Origin: Paraflavitalea soli
Lineage (GTDB): Bacteria > Bacteroidota > Bacteroidia > Chitinophagales > Chitinophagaceae
Direction: 5' to 3'
Assembly (NCBI RefSeq): GCF_003555545.1
Contig: NZ_CP032157.1
Coordinates: 4,840,546-4,904,545, forward strand
Length of the DNA stretch: 64,000 nt
Part shown: piece by piece, positions 55,272 to 64,000 of the stretch
How positions within the stretch are numbered: the first letter of the stretch is position 1
How the letters are laid out: every line of letters begins with the position of its first letter
The notes under the pieces: model-generated
Told to the model about the DNA's origin: nothing
Database searches by the model: none
The model's input: the letters and a program-made list of their open reading frames with translations, nothing else
Position numbers and translations under genes: made by a program

Positions 55272-56327
55272 ATGTATACAGACTTCCTCATTGTAGGACA
55301 AGGCATTTGCGGAACTTTTTTAAGCTGGTACCTGCAGCAGGCCGGCTATTCCTTTACGATCATTGATCAGCCACAGGCCAATACAGCTTCCAAAGTAGCA
55401 GCAGGCATCATCAACCCTGTTACCGGCAGGCGTATTGTAAAAACCTGGCTTATTGATGAAGTGATGCCCTTTGCTCAGGAAGCTTATACAGCCTTGGGCG
55501 CATCATTGAACACCACGGTCATCGAGCAGAAGAGCATCGTTGATTTTTATGCAACGCCCCAAATGAAGCTCGCCTTCGAGAAGAAGTATGAAGAAGATCC
55601 CCAATACTTATCCCTGCCGGCAGACCTTTATCACTGGCATGCTTTGTTCAACTATGATTTTGGTTATGGAGAGATCAATCCCTGTTATCTTATCAAACTG
55701 CAGAATATCTTGCCTGCCTACCGGGCACAACTGGAACAACAGCAATTGCTGAGAGAAGAACTATTTGAAGCCGACCAATTGCAGGTGAGGCCCGATGGCA
55801 TTACTTATAAAGACATTACGGCTTCCCGCATCATCTTTAGCGATGGCATTGCAGCCGCTCAAAATCCTTATTTTAAGAACCTGCCTTTTGCCCCCAATAA
55901 AGGCGAAGCCGTATGGGTGGAGATCAACGACCTGCCCACTACCCATATATTCAAAAAAGGATTTAACCTGGTACCCTGGAAAGACAATATCTTCTGGCTG
56001 GGGTCTACCTACCTCTGGGAGTTTGACAACGACCTGCCTACACCGGGCTTCCGCCAGTTTGCCCATAACTGGCTCTTACAAACCATCAAGCTGCCTTTCA
56101 AGCTACTTGACCATATGGCGGCTGTACGGCCTGCCACCCTGGAGCGCCGGCCCTTTGTGGGCTTTCACCCGCAGCACCCTGCGGTAGGGATCTTTAATGG
56201 TATGGGCACCAAGGGCTGTTCATTAGCTCCCTGGTTTGCTCACCAGTGGGTGCAGTCCATCAAAGAAGGTACGCCGCTCGACCCGCTGGCCGATGTGAAG
56301 CGGTTTCAAAGGGTGCTGGCCAGATAA
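55272..56327 (+). CDS. FAD-dependent oxidoreductase (DAO family)
   Basis: 351 residues. The N-terminal FAD-binding Rossmann motif is FLIVGQGICGTFLSWYLQQAG, followed by ASKVAAGIINPVTGRR; the C-terminal segment FNGMGTKGCSLAPWFA completes the FAD site. The D-amino-acid oxidase/glycine oxidase-like fold deaminates or demethylates amines, but the substrate is unknown. ATG 55272 fits both the Rossmann start and the promoter; an in-frame upstream start (55242) would contain the promoter. Confidence 0.88.
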   Translation: MYTDFLIVGQGICGTFLSWYLQQAGYSFTIIDQPQANTASKVAAGIINPVTGRRIVKTWLIDEVMPFAQEAYTALGASLNTTVIEQKSIVDFYATPQMKLAFEKKYEEDPQYLSLPADLYHWHALFNYDFGYGEINPCYLIKLQNILPAYRAQLEQQQLLREELFEADQLQVRPDGITYKDITASRIIFSDGIAAAQNPYFKNLPFAPNKGEAVWVEINDLPTTHIFKKGFNLVPWKDNIFWLGSTYLWEFDNDLPTPGFRQFAHNWLLQTIKLPFKLLDHMAAVRPATLERRPFVGFHPQHPAVGIFNGMGTKGCSLAPWFAHQWVQSIKEGTPLDPLADVKRFQRVLAR

Positions 56328-56443
56328 GCGAGCGCCTTTCTCCACTCACAAGCAGATGAATCTCCCACTCGCTCCTTAAGTCATTCACGTACAATAGATA
56401 ACCAATCACTCATTTTGAGGGGTTATTTATTTGTACCGTTTTA

Positions 56444-56451
56444 TATTTTTG
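56444..56451 (+). promoter_or_regulatory. -7 promoter box before the small membrane protein
   Basis: TATTTTTG fits TAnnTTTG exactly and lies 38 bases before GTG 56490. Confidence 0.45.
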
Positions 56452-56489
56452 CATCGTTCACCACCCTTTGTCATTTAAACTTTATTGCC

Positions 56490-56912
56490 GTGTCACAGGA
56501 GTCTAAGGAACTCTATGTAGTTCCCGCTAAGTTCCGCAAGATGGAAAACCTGCACATTCTTTTCTGGCTGGTAAAAGACCTTTGCTGGTGCCTGGCATTC
56601 AAACCACTGGGCATGGTCATGATCGCTCCCACCCTGCTGGTAGCTATCTGGATCACCTGGAAAAACCGGCATATTGTGGCGGAGCTCGCGCATAACCTGG
56701 CCATTACCATCTGGATCACTGCCAATTCAATTTGGATGATCGCAGAGTTTTATGCAGTAGATGAAAAGGTAAAGCCCTATTGCATTATCCCCTTCTCCCT
56801 GGGAATTTTAATACTCCTTTATTATTACCTTATTTACGCACCCTTACAACGCAAGAAAGAAAATACAGCAACGCTACAGGTATCGGTAGCACCTGTAGCG
56901 GAAGAAGTTTAA
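56490..56912 (+). CDS. Small membrane protein of unknown function
   Basis: 140 residues from GTG 56490. Three or four transmembrane segments are predicted (DLCWCLAFKPLGMVMIAPTLLVAIWITW, NLAITIWITANSIWMIAEFYAV, CIIPFSLGILILLYYYLIYAPL). No family is recognised. A longer version from TTG 56415 would span the promoter box and is rejected; ATG 56541 is a possible shorter start. The convergent M90 peptidase gene ends 31 bases beyond the stop. Confidence 0.6.
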   Translation: MSQESKELYVVPAKFRKMENLHILFWLVKDLCWCLAFKPLGMVMIAPTLLVAIWITWKNRHIVAELAHNLAITIWITANSIWMIAEFYAVDEKVKPYCIIPFSLGILILLYYYLIYAPLQRKKENTATLQVSVAPVAEEV

Positions 56913-56942
56913 ATTATTGGAAGGCAAGTAAAGATCAGATCA

Positions 56943-57791
56943 CTAGGCGGCTATTTTTTTGTTGGCAGCATTGACTATCACGCAGGGGTCCTGGCGAAGC
57001 AGCAGGCTCATAGCTTTGTACAGCTCGGGCAATTCATGGCGCATGCGGATAGGATTCTCAAAGAATACTTCCACACTTACTGCCCAAAACTCATGGTAGT
57101 TAACCCCGGCATATTCACCCAGCATGTTTCTGGCGCCCTGCTGCATAGATTCAAAGATAGGACGGGCCACTTTGGAGAAATTCTTAAATTCTTTCTTAAA
57201 GTGTTTATCTTCTTCCGTTTGCGTAATGAAGTTTACCCACGCCAATGCATGTCCCATTTCATGTAATCCTACATTACAATTAGGTGACTCACCTTTAATG
57301 CCTTTCAGGAAATTATCCCAGGATAAATAAATACCACTTAAGTCCACATGTCCCATGAAGGGACGGGAATAAAATCCATAATGGTAATCGTCCTTGATCA
57401 CATAGATATCCCTGAAATAGTTGAGTTGATATTTATCCAGTCCAAAAGTGAGTTGCACAGAAGCTGCACTGATCAGGATGGGCATTTCAGCGCTTTCGCT
57501 GACCTCTATATAATGGAATTTTTTTGCCTTATGGAACAGGTAGGTGCGAAACAGGAATTTGTGTTGCTCTTCCAGGCTCAACCTGTTATAATAGCGTATA
57601 TAACGGGAAACAATCGAGTGGTAAAAAGTCTCTTGTGTGAGAAAGGTCTTGTACTGACGTTTAACTAACAGGCGGTTGATCCATTCACTCACCGGATTAT
57701 GGAGAATGAGGATGCTTGAAACCACCAGGAAAATGATCAGAATTTCCATAAGGGTCCATTTTTTCTTTTTGTGAATAGGTACGCGAGCCAC
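56943..57791 (-). CDS. Membrane-anchored zinc peptidase, M90 (MtfA-like)
   Basis: 282 residues. An N-terminal transmembrane segment (about 14-32) precedes the catalytic domain with HEMGH (177-181) and a likely zinc-ligand Glu in YHEFWAVSVEVFFENP (234-245). E. coli MtfA is a soluble aminopeptidase acting on the Mlc glucose regulator; here the membrane anchor differs. GTG 57791 is the upstream start; ATG at residue 15 (MEILIIF) is an alternative. A close paralogue lies directly upstream on the same strand after a 179-base gap. Confidence 0.87.
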   Translation of the reverse strand: MARVPIHKKKKWTLMEILIIFLVVSSILILHNPVSEWINRLLVKRQYKTFLTQETFYHSIVSRYIRYYNRLSLEEQHKFLFRTYLFHKAKKFHYIEVSESAEMPILISAASVQLTFGLDKYQLNYFRDIYVIKDDYHYGFYSRPFMGHVDLSGIYLSWDNFLKGIKGESPNCNVGLHEMGHALAWVNFITQTEEDKHFKKEFKNFSKVARPIFESMQQGARNMLGEYAGVNYHEFWAVSVEVFFENPIRMRHELPELYKAMSLLLRQDPCVIVNAANKKIAA

Positions 57792-57970
57792 GGATTGGTT
57801 TCACAAAGTTTGGATTAGAAAAAACGGTCTTTCGGGAGATGGAAGTTACAAGATCAATTGGGGGTTCAATTCGTAAGCGGGTATCTTAACCCGGGAACAA
57901 AATAGAAACAATAGTTGATAAATGAAAGCCCTGGCAAATAATTTTATAGCCTTATTATAATACCCTGAAT

Positions 57971-58936
57971 TTAAACATTTTCCACCGGACTAAGAAGTAT
58001 ATTACGAGTCAATGTATCCTGATTTAACACCAAACACATAGCTGCATATAACTCAGGCAATTGTATTTTGAAGGAGGTAGGACGTTCAAAAAAATTCTCT
58101 ACGCACACGGCCCAAAACTCTTCGTACCGGCTGGCAGCATAACGACCCAGGAAACCGCCGGAAACATCAGATTGCATATTTTCAAATACAACACGGCCAG
58201 TCTCCGAAAAGCGAATGAACCTGTTGTGAAAACCATCATCACGTCCATCGTCCACATTGAAATTCACATAAGCCAACGCATGCGCCATTTCGTGAAGACC
58301 TACATTATCTCCATCCATGTAGTTGTCGTACCCTTTGAGAAAATTGGCCCATGACAGGTAAATACCTTCGGAAGTCACATGCCCCTGGAAAGGCACGCTG
58401 TTGAAACCAAAGTGATAGTCATGATGCATTACATAAATCTTCTCAAAATGATCCATCAGGTAATGCTCCAACCCAAAAGTGAGTTGCACGGCAGTAGCAC
58501 TGATCAGCAAAGGCATCCGCTCTTCAGGTTCTATTTCAACATATTCAAATTGCTTGGTGGTCATAAATACCACGGTCCTGCGAACAAATCTTTCCTGCTG
58601 CCCGGGCGGCAAACTACGATAATAAGGCATGTATTGCAGAAGTATCGCATGGTAGTCTGGCTGTCGGTCATCAAATACGGCCTTGGCCTTATGCGAATAA
58701 AAAAACAAGCGTAAGCGCCGGAATATGTGGGGGAAAAACAACCTGATCAGCAATACACTCATAAAAATGGCAAATAACCAGTTACCCATCCAATCGGCCA
58801 CCTGTTTCTGCTCCCCCATCGGTGCCCTTACTGTTTTGAATGGGCTGACGGTTATACCCTGGCCAGGCCCCTCTAATGGCAGGTAAAAGGTATCCCCATT
58901 GGCACCTATGAATATATAAGTAGAATCCTGCGGCAT
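57971..58936 (-). CDS. Membrane-anchored zinc peptidase, M90 (MtfA-like), paralogue
   Basis: 321 residues. The N-terminus (about 1-48) is soluble and unlike its neighbour. A transmembrane segment lies at about 51-70 (GNWLFAIFMSVLLIRLFF). The zinc site HEMAH (215-219) is followed by YEEFWAVCVENFFERP. It shares with the downstream gene the segments LLISATAVQLTFGL and GIYLSWANFLKG, so the pair arose by duplication. The gap of 179 bases leaves room for separate promoters. Substrate unknown. Confidence 0.87.
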   Translation of the reverse strand: MPQDSTYIFIGANGDTFYLPLEGPGQGITVSPFKTVRAPMGEQKQVADWMGNWLFAIFMSVLLIRLFFPHIFRRLRLFFYSHKAKAVFDDRQPDYHAILLQYMPYYRSLPPGQQERFVRRTVVFMTTKQFEYVEIEPEERMPLLISATAVQLTFGLEHYLMDHFEKIYVMHHDYHFGFNSVPFQGHVTSEGIYLSWANFLKGYDNYMDGDNVGLHEMAHALAYVNFNVDDGRDDGFHNRFIRFSETGRVVFENMQSDVSGGFLGRYAASRYEEFWAVCVENFFERPTSFKIQLPELYAAMCLVLNQDTLTRNILLSPVENV

Positions 58937-58999
58937 GAGCTGTGAAAATAATCATTTCCGGTCCCCATGGTCAGCAGCGGAAGGATGCCTGTTTTCTGT

Positions 59000-59007
59000 T
59001 ACCTTTG
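59000..59007 (+). promoter_or_regulatory. Candidate -7 promoter box of aspS
   Basis: TACCTTTG fits TAnnTTTG and would give a leader of about 150 bases before ATG 59167. No -33 TTTG is seen at the expected place. Confidence 0.4.
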
Positions 59008-59166
59008 CCGCTCACTGATCAAAAGTGACCATTTTGAATTTGAATATTGACTATTAACTGTTTATGGATACCTGGCTGCACACACCAGCTTCAGTAACAG
59101 GTTTTGTAAACAACGCTTTGCTTCAATATTCATTGTAAACAGCATAACATAAAATAAACAATAGGC

Positions 59167-60996
59167 ATGTACAGAACGCATACCTGTGGCGAACTACGGT
59201 TAGCACAGGCCGGCCAGGAAATAACCCTCGCCGGTTGGATACAGACGGTCAGGAAATTCGGCAGCATCACTTTCGCTGATCTGCGCGACCGGTACGGCAT
59301 CACCCAACTGTTATTCGGAGAAGAATTGAATGGCCAGTTGGATCAACAACCGCTGGGCCGCGAATTTGTGATCCAGGTAACGGGATTGGTGGCCGAACGT
59401 ACCAATAAGAACCCCAACCTGGCTACCGGAGATATCGAGATCAAAGTGAAAACTTTCACTATCCTCAATAAATCAGTAACACCTCCCTTTACCATACAGG
59501 ATGATACCGATGGAGGCGATGACCTGCGCATGAAGTACCGGTACCTCGATTTGCGTCGCAATGCCGTGAAAAAGAACCTGGAGCTGCGCTATTCAGTAAA
59601 CCGCGCCGCCCGGAACTACCTGCATGAACAGCAATTCATGGACGTAGAGACTCCCTTTCTCATCAAGAGTACGCCGGAAGGTGCGCGCGACTTTGTAGTG
59701 CCCTCCCGTATGAACCCCGGTCAGTTCTATGCGCTGCCCCAATCACCACAAACCTTCAAACAATTGCTGATGGTTAGCGGCTATGACCGCTACTACCAGG
59801 TAGTGAAGTGTTTCCGTGATGAGGACCTTCGTGCAGACCGCCAGCCGGAGTTTACGCAGATCGACTGCGAAATGAGTTTTGTGGAACAGGAGGATATTCT
59901 CAACATGTTTGAAGGAATGATCAAACATATCTTCAAAGCAGTAAAGGGAATTGACTATACCGATAAGGTGCAGCGCATGAGCTGGGAAGAAGCCATGTGG
60001 CAGTATGGTAATGACAAACCGGATATCCGCTTTGGTATGTCCCTGCTGAATATTAAATCAGCTTTCTCTGAAGAATATTCCCTGTTGGCAAAGAAAGACC
60101 TGATCGCAGGTACTGATTTCAAAGTATTCAACGATGCGGAGACGGTGGTAGCCATTGCCGTTCCCGGCTGCGCCGAATATACCCGTAAGCAGACAGATGA
60201 GCTTACAGACTGGGTAAAACGGCCACAGATCGGCATGCAGGGACTTGTATTCATCAAGTGTAATGCGGATGGTACGTACAAGAGCAGTGTAGATAAATTC
60301 TTTACGGAAGATAAACTGAAAGCCATAGCCGATGCAGCAGGCGCCAAAGCCGGCGACCTGGTATTGATACTGGCAGGCCTGGAAGAAAGAACACGCAAAG
60401 CCATCAGTGAACTGCGCCTGGAAATGGGTGAAAGATTGGGATTGCGTAAAAAAGATGAGTTCAGGTTATTGTGGGTATTAGATTTCCCGCTGTTTGAATA
60501 CAGTGAAGATGACAATCGCTGGGTAGCGCGCCACCACCCCTTTACAGCACCTAAGCCCGACCAGATACAGGTGATGATCAACAATAACCCGCTTATTGAA
60601 AATGCAGCGGAGTACCTGAAGCATCCTTATGCCAATATCAAGGCCAATGCCTATGATATGGTATTGAATGGTAATGAGATCGGGGGCGGTTCTATCCGCA
60701 TTTTCCAGCGCGATCTGCAGGAGAAAATGTTTGCTGCCCTGGGCATGAGTAAAGAAGAAGCCTTACACAAATTTGGTTTCCTGCTGGGTGCCTTTGAATA
60801 TGGTGCACCTCCGCATGGTGGTATTGCATTCGGTTTTGACCGGCTTTGTGCGATCCTGGGTGGCAGCGAAAGCATCCGTGACTTTATCGCATTTCCCAAG
60901 AACAACAGTGGCAGGGATGTGATGCTGGATGCACCCGCAACAATTGACAATAAACAACTGGACGAATTACAGATCAAACTGAATCCTAAGGCCTGA
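59167..60996 (+). CDS. aspS: Aspartyl-tRNA synthetase
   Basis: 609 residues. It charges tRNA-Asp with aspartate. The anticodon-binding OB fold is N-terminal ([30 protein letters not shown]). Class II motif 2 is [18 protein letters not shown], and motif 3 is [15 protein letters not shown]; the GAD insertion of the bacterial type lies at about 300-420. Length is typical for the bacterial (discriminating or not) form. A strong terminator follows. Confidence 0.97.
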   Translation: MYRTHTCGELRLAQAGQEITLAGWIQTVRKFGSITFADLRDRYGITQLLFGEELNGQLDQQPLGREFVIQVTGLVAERTNKNPNLATGDIEIKVKTFTILNKSVTPPFTIQDDTDGGDDLRMKYRYLDLRRNAVKKNLELRYSVNRAARNYLHEQQFMDVETPFLIKSTPEGARDFVVPSRMNPGQFYALPQSPQTFKQLLMVSGYDRYYQVVKCFRDEDLRADRQPEFTQIDCEMSFVEQEDILNMFEGMIKHIFKAVKGIDYTDKVQRMSWEEAMWQYGNDKPDIRFGMSLLNIKSAFSEEYSLLAKKDLIAGTDFKVFNDAETVVAIAVPGCAEYTRKQTDELTDWVKRPQIGMQGLVFIKCNADGTYKSSVDKFFTEDKLKAIADAAGAKAGDLVLILAGLEERTRKAISELRLEMGERLGLRKKDEFRLLWVLDFPLFEYSEDDNRWVARHHPFTAPKPDQIQVMINNNPLIENAAEYLKHPYANIKANAYDMVLNGNEIGGGSIRIFQRDLQEKMFAALGMSKEEALHKFGFLLGAFEYGAPPHGGIAFGFDRLCAILGGSESIRDFIAFPKNNSGRDVMLDAPATIDNKQLDELQIKLNPKA

Positions 60997-61042
60997 TCAA
61001 AAACGGCAGGGAGGGATTAAAAGAAGATTGCTTACAATATTC

Positions 61043-61085
61043 AAGGTACAAGTTGCAGTTACTGTAGCTTGTACCTTTTGTTTTT
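61043..61085 (+). terminator. Intrinsic terminator of aspS
   Basis: A 16-bp stem (61043-61058 with 61062-61077, two G-T pairs) has a TTA loop and is followed by TTGTTTTT. Confidence 0.9.
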
Positions 61086-61120
61086 ACGCTAAGGAAAAGA
61101 AGAGTAAATAGTGTCTATAC

Positions 61121-61780
61121 TTAATCGATTAGTTTGTTACGCATACCATACATAATGAGGCCTGCAATGGTCTTAGCCCCTACTTTGGACTTCATATTCT
61201 GCCGGATGGTTTCTACTGTGCGTGGACTTAAAAAGATCTCCTTGGATATTTCTTCCGTGGTTTTGTCTTCGGCCAGCAACTTCAGTATGCGGATCTCCTT
61301 GTCGGAAAACTTAACAGGATTGGGATAGAACTGGCGTACCTGTTTTTTGGTTTGGAGCTTCGATAATACTGCTTTGTTGACCAAGTCATTAAAGTAGAAA
61401 TCATCGTTCATGCAGGTGAGAATAGCCTGGTAGATCTCGTCGGGATCAGAAGTTTTGGTGAGATAGGCATTGGCGCCCATTTCCATCATTTTGGTGATCA
61501 TTTCCTGGTCATCATACATGGTGAGCACAATGATCTTCACGTCGCTGTATTCTTTGCGAAGGATTCCAATGGCATTCACCCCATCTACTTCGGGCATTCG
61601 AATGTCCATCAGCAGTACATCGGGTTTCTTAAGCTGCATTTTATGCATCAGGTCCTTGCCATCTTCGGCTTCCCAGAGGATTTTTAGGTAATCCTTACCT
61701 TTCAGAGCCATTCTAATACCATCACGGAAGATTTTGTGGTCATCCGCGAGTGAAACTTTAATTACCAGTTCAGCACTCAT
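61121..61780 (-). CDS. NarL/FixJ-type response regulator
   Basis: 219 residues. The receiver domain (about 7-125) has Asp13-Asp14 and the phosphoacceptor Asp59 in LLMDIRMPEVDG, plus a conserved Lys in YLTKTSDPDE. The LuxR-type HTH spans about 152-212 (KFSDKEIRILKLLAEDKTTEEISKEIFLSPRTVETIRQNMKSKVGAKT). No histidine kinase is adjacent on this strand; the partial kinase-like gene at the right edge is over 2 kb away. The signal is unknown. Confidence 0.94.
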   Translation of the reverse strand: MSAELVIKVSLADDHKIFRDGIRMALKGKDYLKILWEAEDGKDLMHKMQLKKPDVLLMDIRMPEVDGVNAIGILRKEYSDVKIIVLTMYDDQEMITKMMEMGANAYLTKTSDPDEIYQAILTCMNDDFYFNDLVNKAVLSKLQTKKQVRQFYPNPVKFSDKEIRILKLLAEDKTTEEISKEIFLSPRTVETIRQNMKSKVGAKTIAGLIMYGMRNKLID

Positions 61781-62681
61781 AGTTGTAGGCGGGTTTGGCT
61801 TATTAACGGGTTATCAGGCTACATTATATCCAGGTTTGGTACAATACTATAATTGCCAGGGGGGCATTCCGCTACAAACTCACAAGGCTTCCCTGTGCAG
61901 GCAATTTCGTGTAAAAAAACTACCTGAGCTGCACAACAATAGTTAGTTGATTATTATCAATCGGAGTTTTTCGAACCGGGATATTGAATTTCTACGTCCG
62001 ACCGTGTAATTACTGAACGTATATAAATGAGCAAAAGTGCGCTTGACCCTTATAATGTATCCGGTTATTTTTGTTTTGAAGTTGATTGATCGATGGATAG
62101 GCAACCTCTCACATCCAATGTCCTGAGTTACCGTCCAGAAATAATTTCCATTTATCTTATGAAAACCACCGTCAAATCCAATATCAGTCAACTTCTCTCT
62201 TCCTGTTTGTTGATGCTGCCCTGATCGCCGTTGTTGAGCGTATCCTTCCTTTAGGTTCTGATTCTACCGAAAAATAATCATCTTTTCCGGAAAATACTGT
62301 TTAAAAGCCGGGAAGCAAAAAACAGCACAATATTTGTAGCATATCCTGACCTGGCAGTCCCGTTTTTAAAATCCATTTCTCAAATAGGGTTCCCACTTAT
62401 CCACATTTCAACTCCAATTGTTAATAACCCCGCGCAATCTAGTAACTCTACCTACCCTTCTTGCACATTATACGTTAGTAAAAATACTAGATATATTTCG
62501 CGCTTTTACCCATTTTTGCCTCGTACAGTTACGCTTCAATTCCTCGCAAATCCACTACCCTATTGAATTGCAGGCAATTTAAACCATTTTAGGCATGAAT
62601 GCTACCCGTTGTCCACCTTTTTTTTTTGGAGGTTTTTTGGTGCTCCAAACTACTATTCTAAACCTCTAAAAACTTACTACT
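61781..62681. other. Gene-poor 0.9 kb region
   Basis: No gene of normal size is supported on either strand. Two tiny plus-strand frames exist: 62159-62224 (21 residues, MKTTVKSNISQLLSSCLLML...) and 62595-62669 (24 residues, MNATRCPPFFFGGFLVLQTT...). Near the right end, TTGGAG (62626-62631) and CTCCAA (62643-62648) form a small hairpin with an adjoining run of ten T. None is convincing as a gene. Confidence 0.55.
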
Positions 62682-63056
62682 ATGATCCAAAATGAACTCA
62701 TTACCAAGCGCCCGACGGCGGCTATCGGTGAGGAAATTGGTTACGAACTGGGCACTGAATTCATCTCTAACTTCCGGAATGCCAACCCCAATGATCAACT
62801 TTCTTATGTGATTGGCAAAAACATCATCGAGCAGATCCTGGCTCAACCTGGTTGCGAAGGCATCCATTTTTACAATGCTATCAATGAGCATGGTAAAAAA
62901 ACGTTGGTTTACGTAGGTATCGACAAAGACGGCAAGAACATTTTCGAATACACTGCTGTAAATAACGAAGGTAATATTACGAACGAAGCCGGCACTGTAG
63001 GCGACCGTACTGATGACGGCGGCGAGTCTTGGTGGAAATGGATCTTCGGTTGGTAA
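62682..63056 (+). CDS. Protein of unknown function with a Trp-rich C-terminus
   Basis: 124 residues, no signal peptide or membrane segment. The N-terminal half is helical (AAIGEEIGYELGTEFISNFRNANPNDQLSYVIGKNIIEQIL); the second half is beta-rich (KKTLVYVGIDKDGKNIFEYTAVNNEG) and ends in ESWWKWIFGW. No family is recognised. It lies between the gene-poor region and a membrane protein, 71 bases upstream of the latter. Confidence 0.65.
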   Translation: MIQNELITKRPTAAIGEEIGYELGTEFISNFRNANPNDQLSYVIGKNIIEQILAQPGCEGIHFYNAINEHGKKTLVYVGIDKDGKNIFEYTAVNNEGNITNEAGTVGDRTDDGGESWWKWIFGW

Positions 63057-63079
63057 AAAAACTCTTTTTTCCTGATTAC

Positions 63080-63110
63080 TTGACTATTAAGCAAATGCCT
63101 TTTATATTTG
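63080..63110 (+). promoter_or_regulatory. Promoter of the polytopic membrane protein
   Basis: TTG (63080-63082), a 20-base spacer and TATATTTG (63103-63110) match the Bacteroidota promoter. The coding start at 63128 is 17 bases further. Confidence 0.65.
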
Positions 63111-63127
63111 AGAAACTTTAAAAGGCT

Positions 63128-63820
63128 TTGTTTACCAAAAATATACTTAAAATATTAAGTGGATTTTCGGCAATCTTGCCCATAGTCTTTTTTCTTTTGT
63201 TCCTTAAAAGGAATAATGAAAAGAAACTATGGGTAATTTTTGCATATGTAGTACTATCTTTTCTTACAGATATTACGAATGGTTCTTTACCCAAAGATTC
63301 ACAGGTAAAATTCTATTTCTTTAGTTTTTTTACGTTAATAGAATACACACTGTTTTCAATATTCCTGTATCTTAACTTCAAATCGAAAACGATAAAAGTG
63401 TTGATCCTGAGCGCCATCCCCTTATTTTATATTTTGGTGGCCTATTCCATAGTCAATAAGGATCAGTCTAAAAATTTTGACGCCATCCCGGCTTCTTTGG
63501 AATCTATTCTCATTATCATTTTCTGTGTTTGCTTTTTCTTTGAACAGATCAGGGATATGGAAATATCCTTTATCTATTCTTCCAAAACCTTTTGGATCAT
63601 TGTAGCCATCCTGGTATATATGTCGGCTACCTTCTTTTTATTTATTTCAGCAGTGTTCTTATCCCAGGAGGAAAGAGCAGCTTACTGGTTCATCAACCTG
63701 ATCTCTAACCTGATCAAAAACATATTATTAACCATAGCATTTATAATACCGAATTATAAGCCGCGGCCTTTAGATGAACGGCCTTTTGACGATGAGCTAT
63801 TCGAGAAGCCGGCTCTCTAA
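63128..63820 (+). CDS. Polytopic membrane protein of unknown function
   Basis: 230 residues from TTG 63128, with about seven transmembrane segments (ILSGFSAILPIVFFLLFL, LWVIFAYVVLSFLTDIT, FFSFFTLIEYTLFSIFLYL, and others) and a charged C-terminal tail (KPRPLDERPFDDELFEKPAL). TTG is supported by a promoter just upstream and by the absence of an earlier ATG. It precedes a probable sensor kinase by 35 bases, so it could be part of a signalling unit. No family is recognised. Confidence 0.7.
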   Translation: MFTKNILKILSGFSAILPIVFFLLFLKRNNEKKLWVIFAYVVLSFLTDITNGSLPKDSQVKFYFFSFFTLIEYTLFSIFLYLNFKSKTIKVLILSAIPLFYILVAYSIVNKDQSKNFDAIPASLESILIIIFCVCFFFEQIRDMEISFIYSSKTFWIIVAILVYMSATFFLFISAVFLSQEERAAYWFINLISNLIKNILLTIAFIIPNYKPRPLDERPFDDELFEKPAL

Positions 63821-63855
63821 CCCATTAAACCAACCCCGCCCCCAAGGCGCCACCC

Positions 63856-64000
63856 ATGTTCTTTCTGCAAATCAATAACCCCGACAGCCCTGTTTCCCTG
63901 GTACTATTCTTTGGTACAGTGGGCATGCTGGCGCTCACCATTGGGCTTATTGTATTTATTATATTCCACCAACGAAAGGTGATCCGCTACCAGATGCGTC
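63856..64000 (+). CDS. N-terminus of a membrane protein, probably a sensor histidine kinase, cut by the window
   Basis: The first 48 residues are visible from ATG 63856: a short polar start (MFFLQINNPDSPVS), one transmembrane segment (LVLFFGTVGMLALTIGLIVFIIFHQ) and a basic stretch RKVIRYQMR. This order is common in Bacteroidota sensor kinases, but the kinase domain lies beyond the window, so the identity is inferred. It follows the polytopic membrane gene by 35 bases. Confidence 0.5.
   Translation, partial: MFFLQINNPDSPVSLVLFFGTVGMLALTIGLIVFIIFHQRKVIRYQMR

Noticed and set aside
61971-61980. GGTTCGA on the minus strand, as in a tRNA T-loop
   Set aside because: The flanks do not form a T-stem or acceptor stem, so it is not a tRNA.
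61943-62191. 82-residue minus-strand frame in the gene-poor region
   Set aside because: No domain, no promoter and no clear conserved feature, so it is not annotated as a gene.
62595-62669. 24-residue frame with a Gly-Gly pair, as in a bacteriocin leader
   Set aside because: It is too short, runs through a T-tract and has no export gene beside it.

Overview
This 64 kb window reads as an ordinary chromosomal stretch of a Bacteroidota bacterium, most likely of the family Chitinophagaceae (relatives of Chitinophaga or Niastella). Reasons: Bacteroidota-type promoter elements (-7 box TAnnTTTG) in front of many genes, few Shine-Dalgarno sites, a long SecA of about 1,110 residues with a SEC-C tail, the ligase-associated DNA repair cluster, DUF4476 and Haem_bd proteins, and many secreted hydrolases. 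No rRNA, tRNA, CRISPR array, insertion sequence or prophage was found.

Layout. 1-14.3 kb: the 3' part of guaA, a periplasmic-binding-like protein, then the ligase-associated DNA repair genes (MBL exonuclease, ATP-dependent ligase, DEXH helicase, PdeM phosphoesterase). These are interleaved with three c-type haem proteins, a DUF433/DUF5615 toxin-antitoxin pair, a histone-deacetylase-like hydrolase and a LexA/CI-like S24 repressor. 14.7-25.7 kb: secA, then small stand-alone genes (GNAT, nitrilase, UbiA-like membrane protein, lipoprotein, membrane-anchored HTH regulator, two-lobed aspartyl protease, PNPOx-like protein, NUDIX). 25.8-34.7 kb: two secreted amidohydrolases on the minus strand, then deoC, a SPOR protein, an M20 peptidase and a CocE/NonD hydrolase. 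34.8-40.8 kb: minus strand, three small unknown proteins and a six-gene operon (two ABC ATPases, two permeases, a YtrA-type GntR regulator and a membrane-anchored DUF2807-like protein). This operon has a very clear promoter-operator. 41.4-48.7 kb: maeB, an MlaE/MlaF pair, a GNAT-DUF2000 fusion, an HxlR regulator, sucD and a DUF4476 protein. 48.9-58.9 kb: a giant alpha-2-macroglobulin, an FAD oxidoreductase, a small membrane protein and two tandem membrane-anchored M90 (MtfA-like) peptidases. 59.1-64 kb: aspS, a NarL-type response regulator, a 0.9 kb gene-poor stretch, an unknown Trp-tailed 124-residue protein, a polytopic membrane protein and the start of a probable sensor kinase.

The most interesting non-coding structure is a set of dispersed palindromes: five copies of a GGTGRGYCGCCCT-type hairpin at gene ends, and two copies of a perfect 42-bp AT-rich palindrome. 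Also notable are a 4 x 11 bp tandem repeat facing an inverted copy upstream of maeB, the GntR operator overlapping a textbook promoter, and several -7 boxes only 4-9 bases from a start codon, which suggest leaderless or nearly leaderless mRNAs. No wholly new multi-gene system is obvious. The best protein-level oddities are amidohydrolase domains that have lost the HxH metal site, a TonB-plug-like insertion in the macroglobulin, and the repair cluster broken up by haem proteins and a toxin-antitoxin pair.
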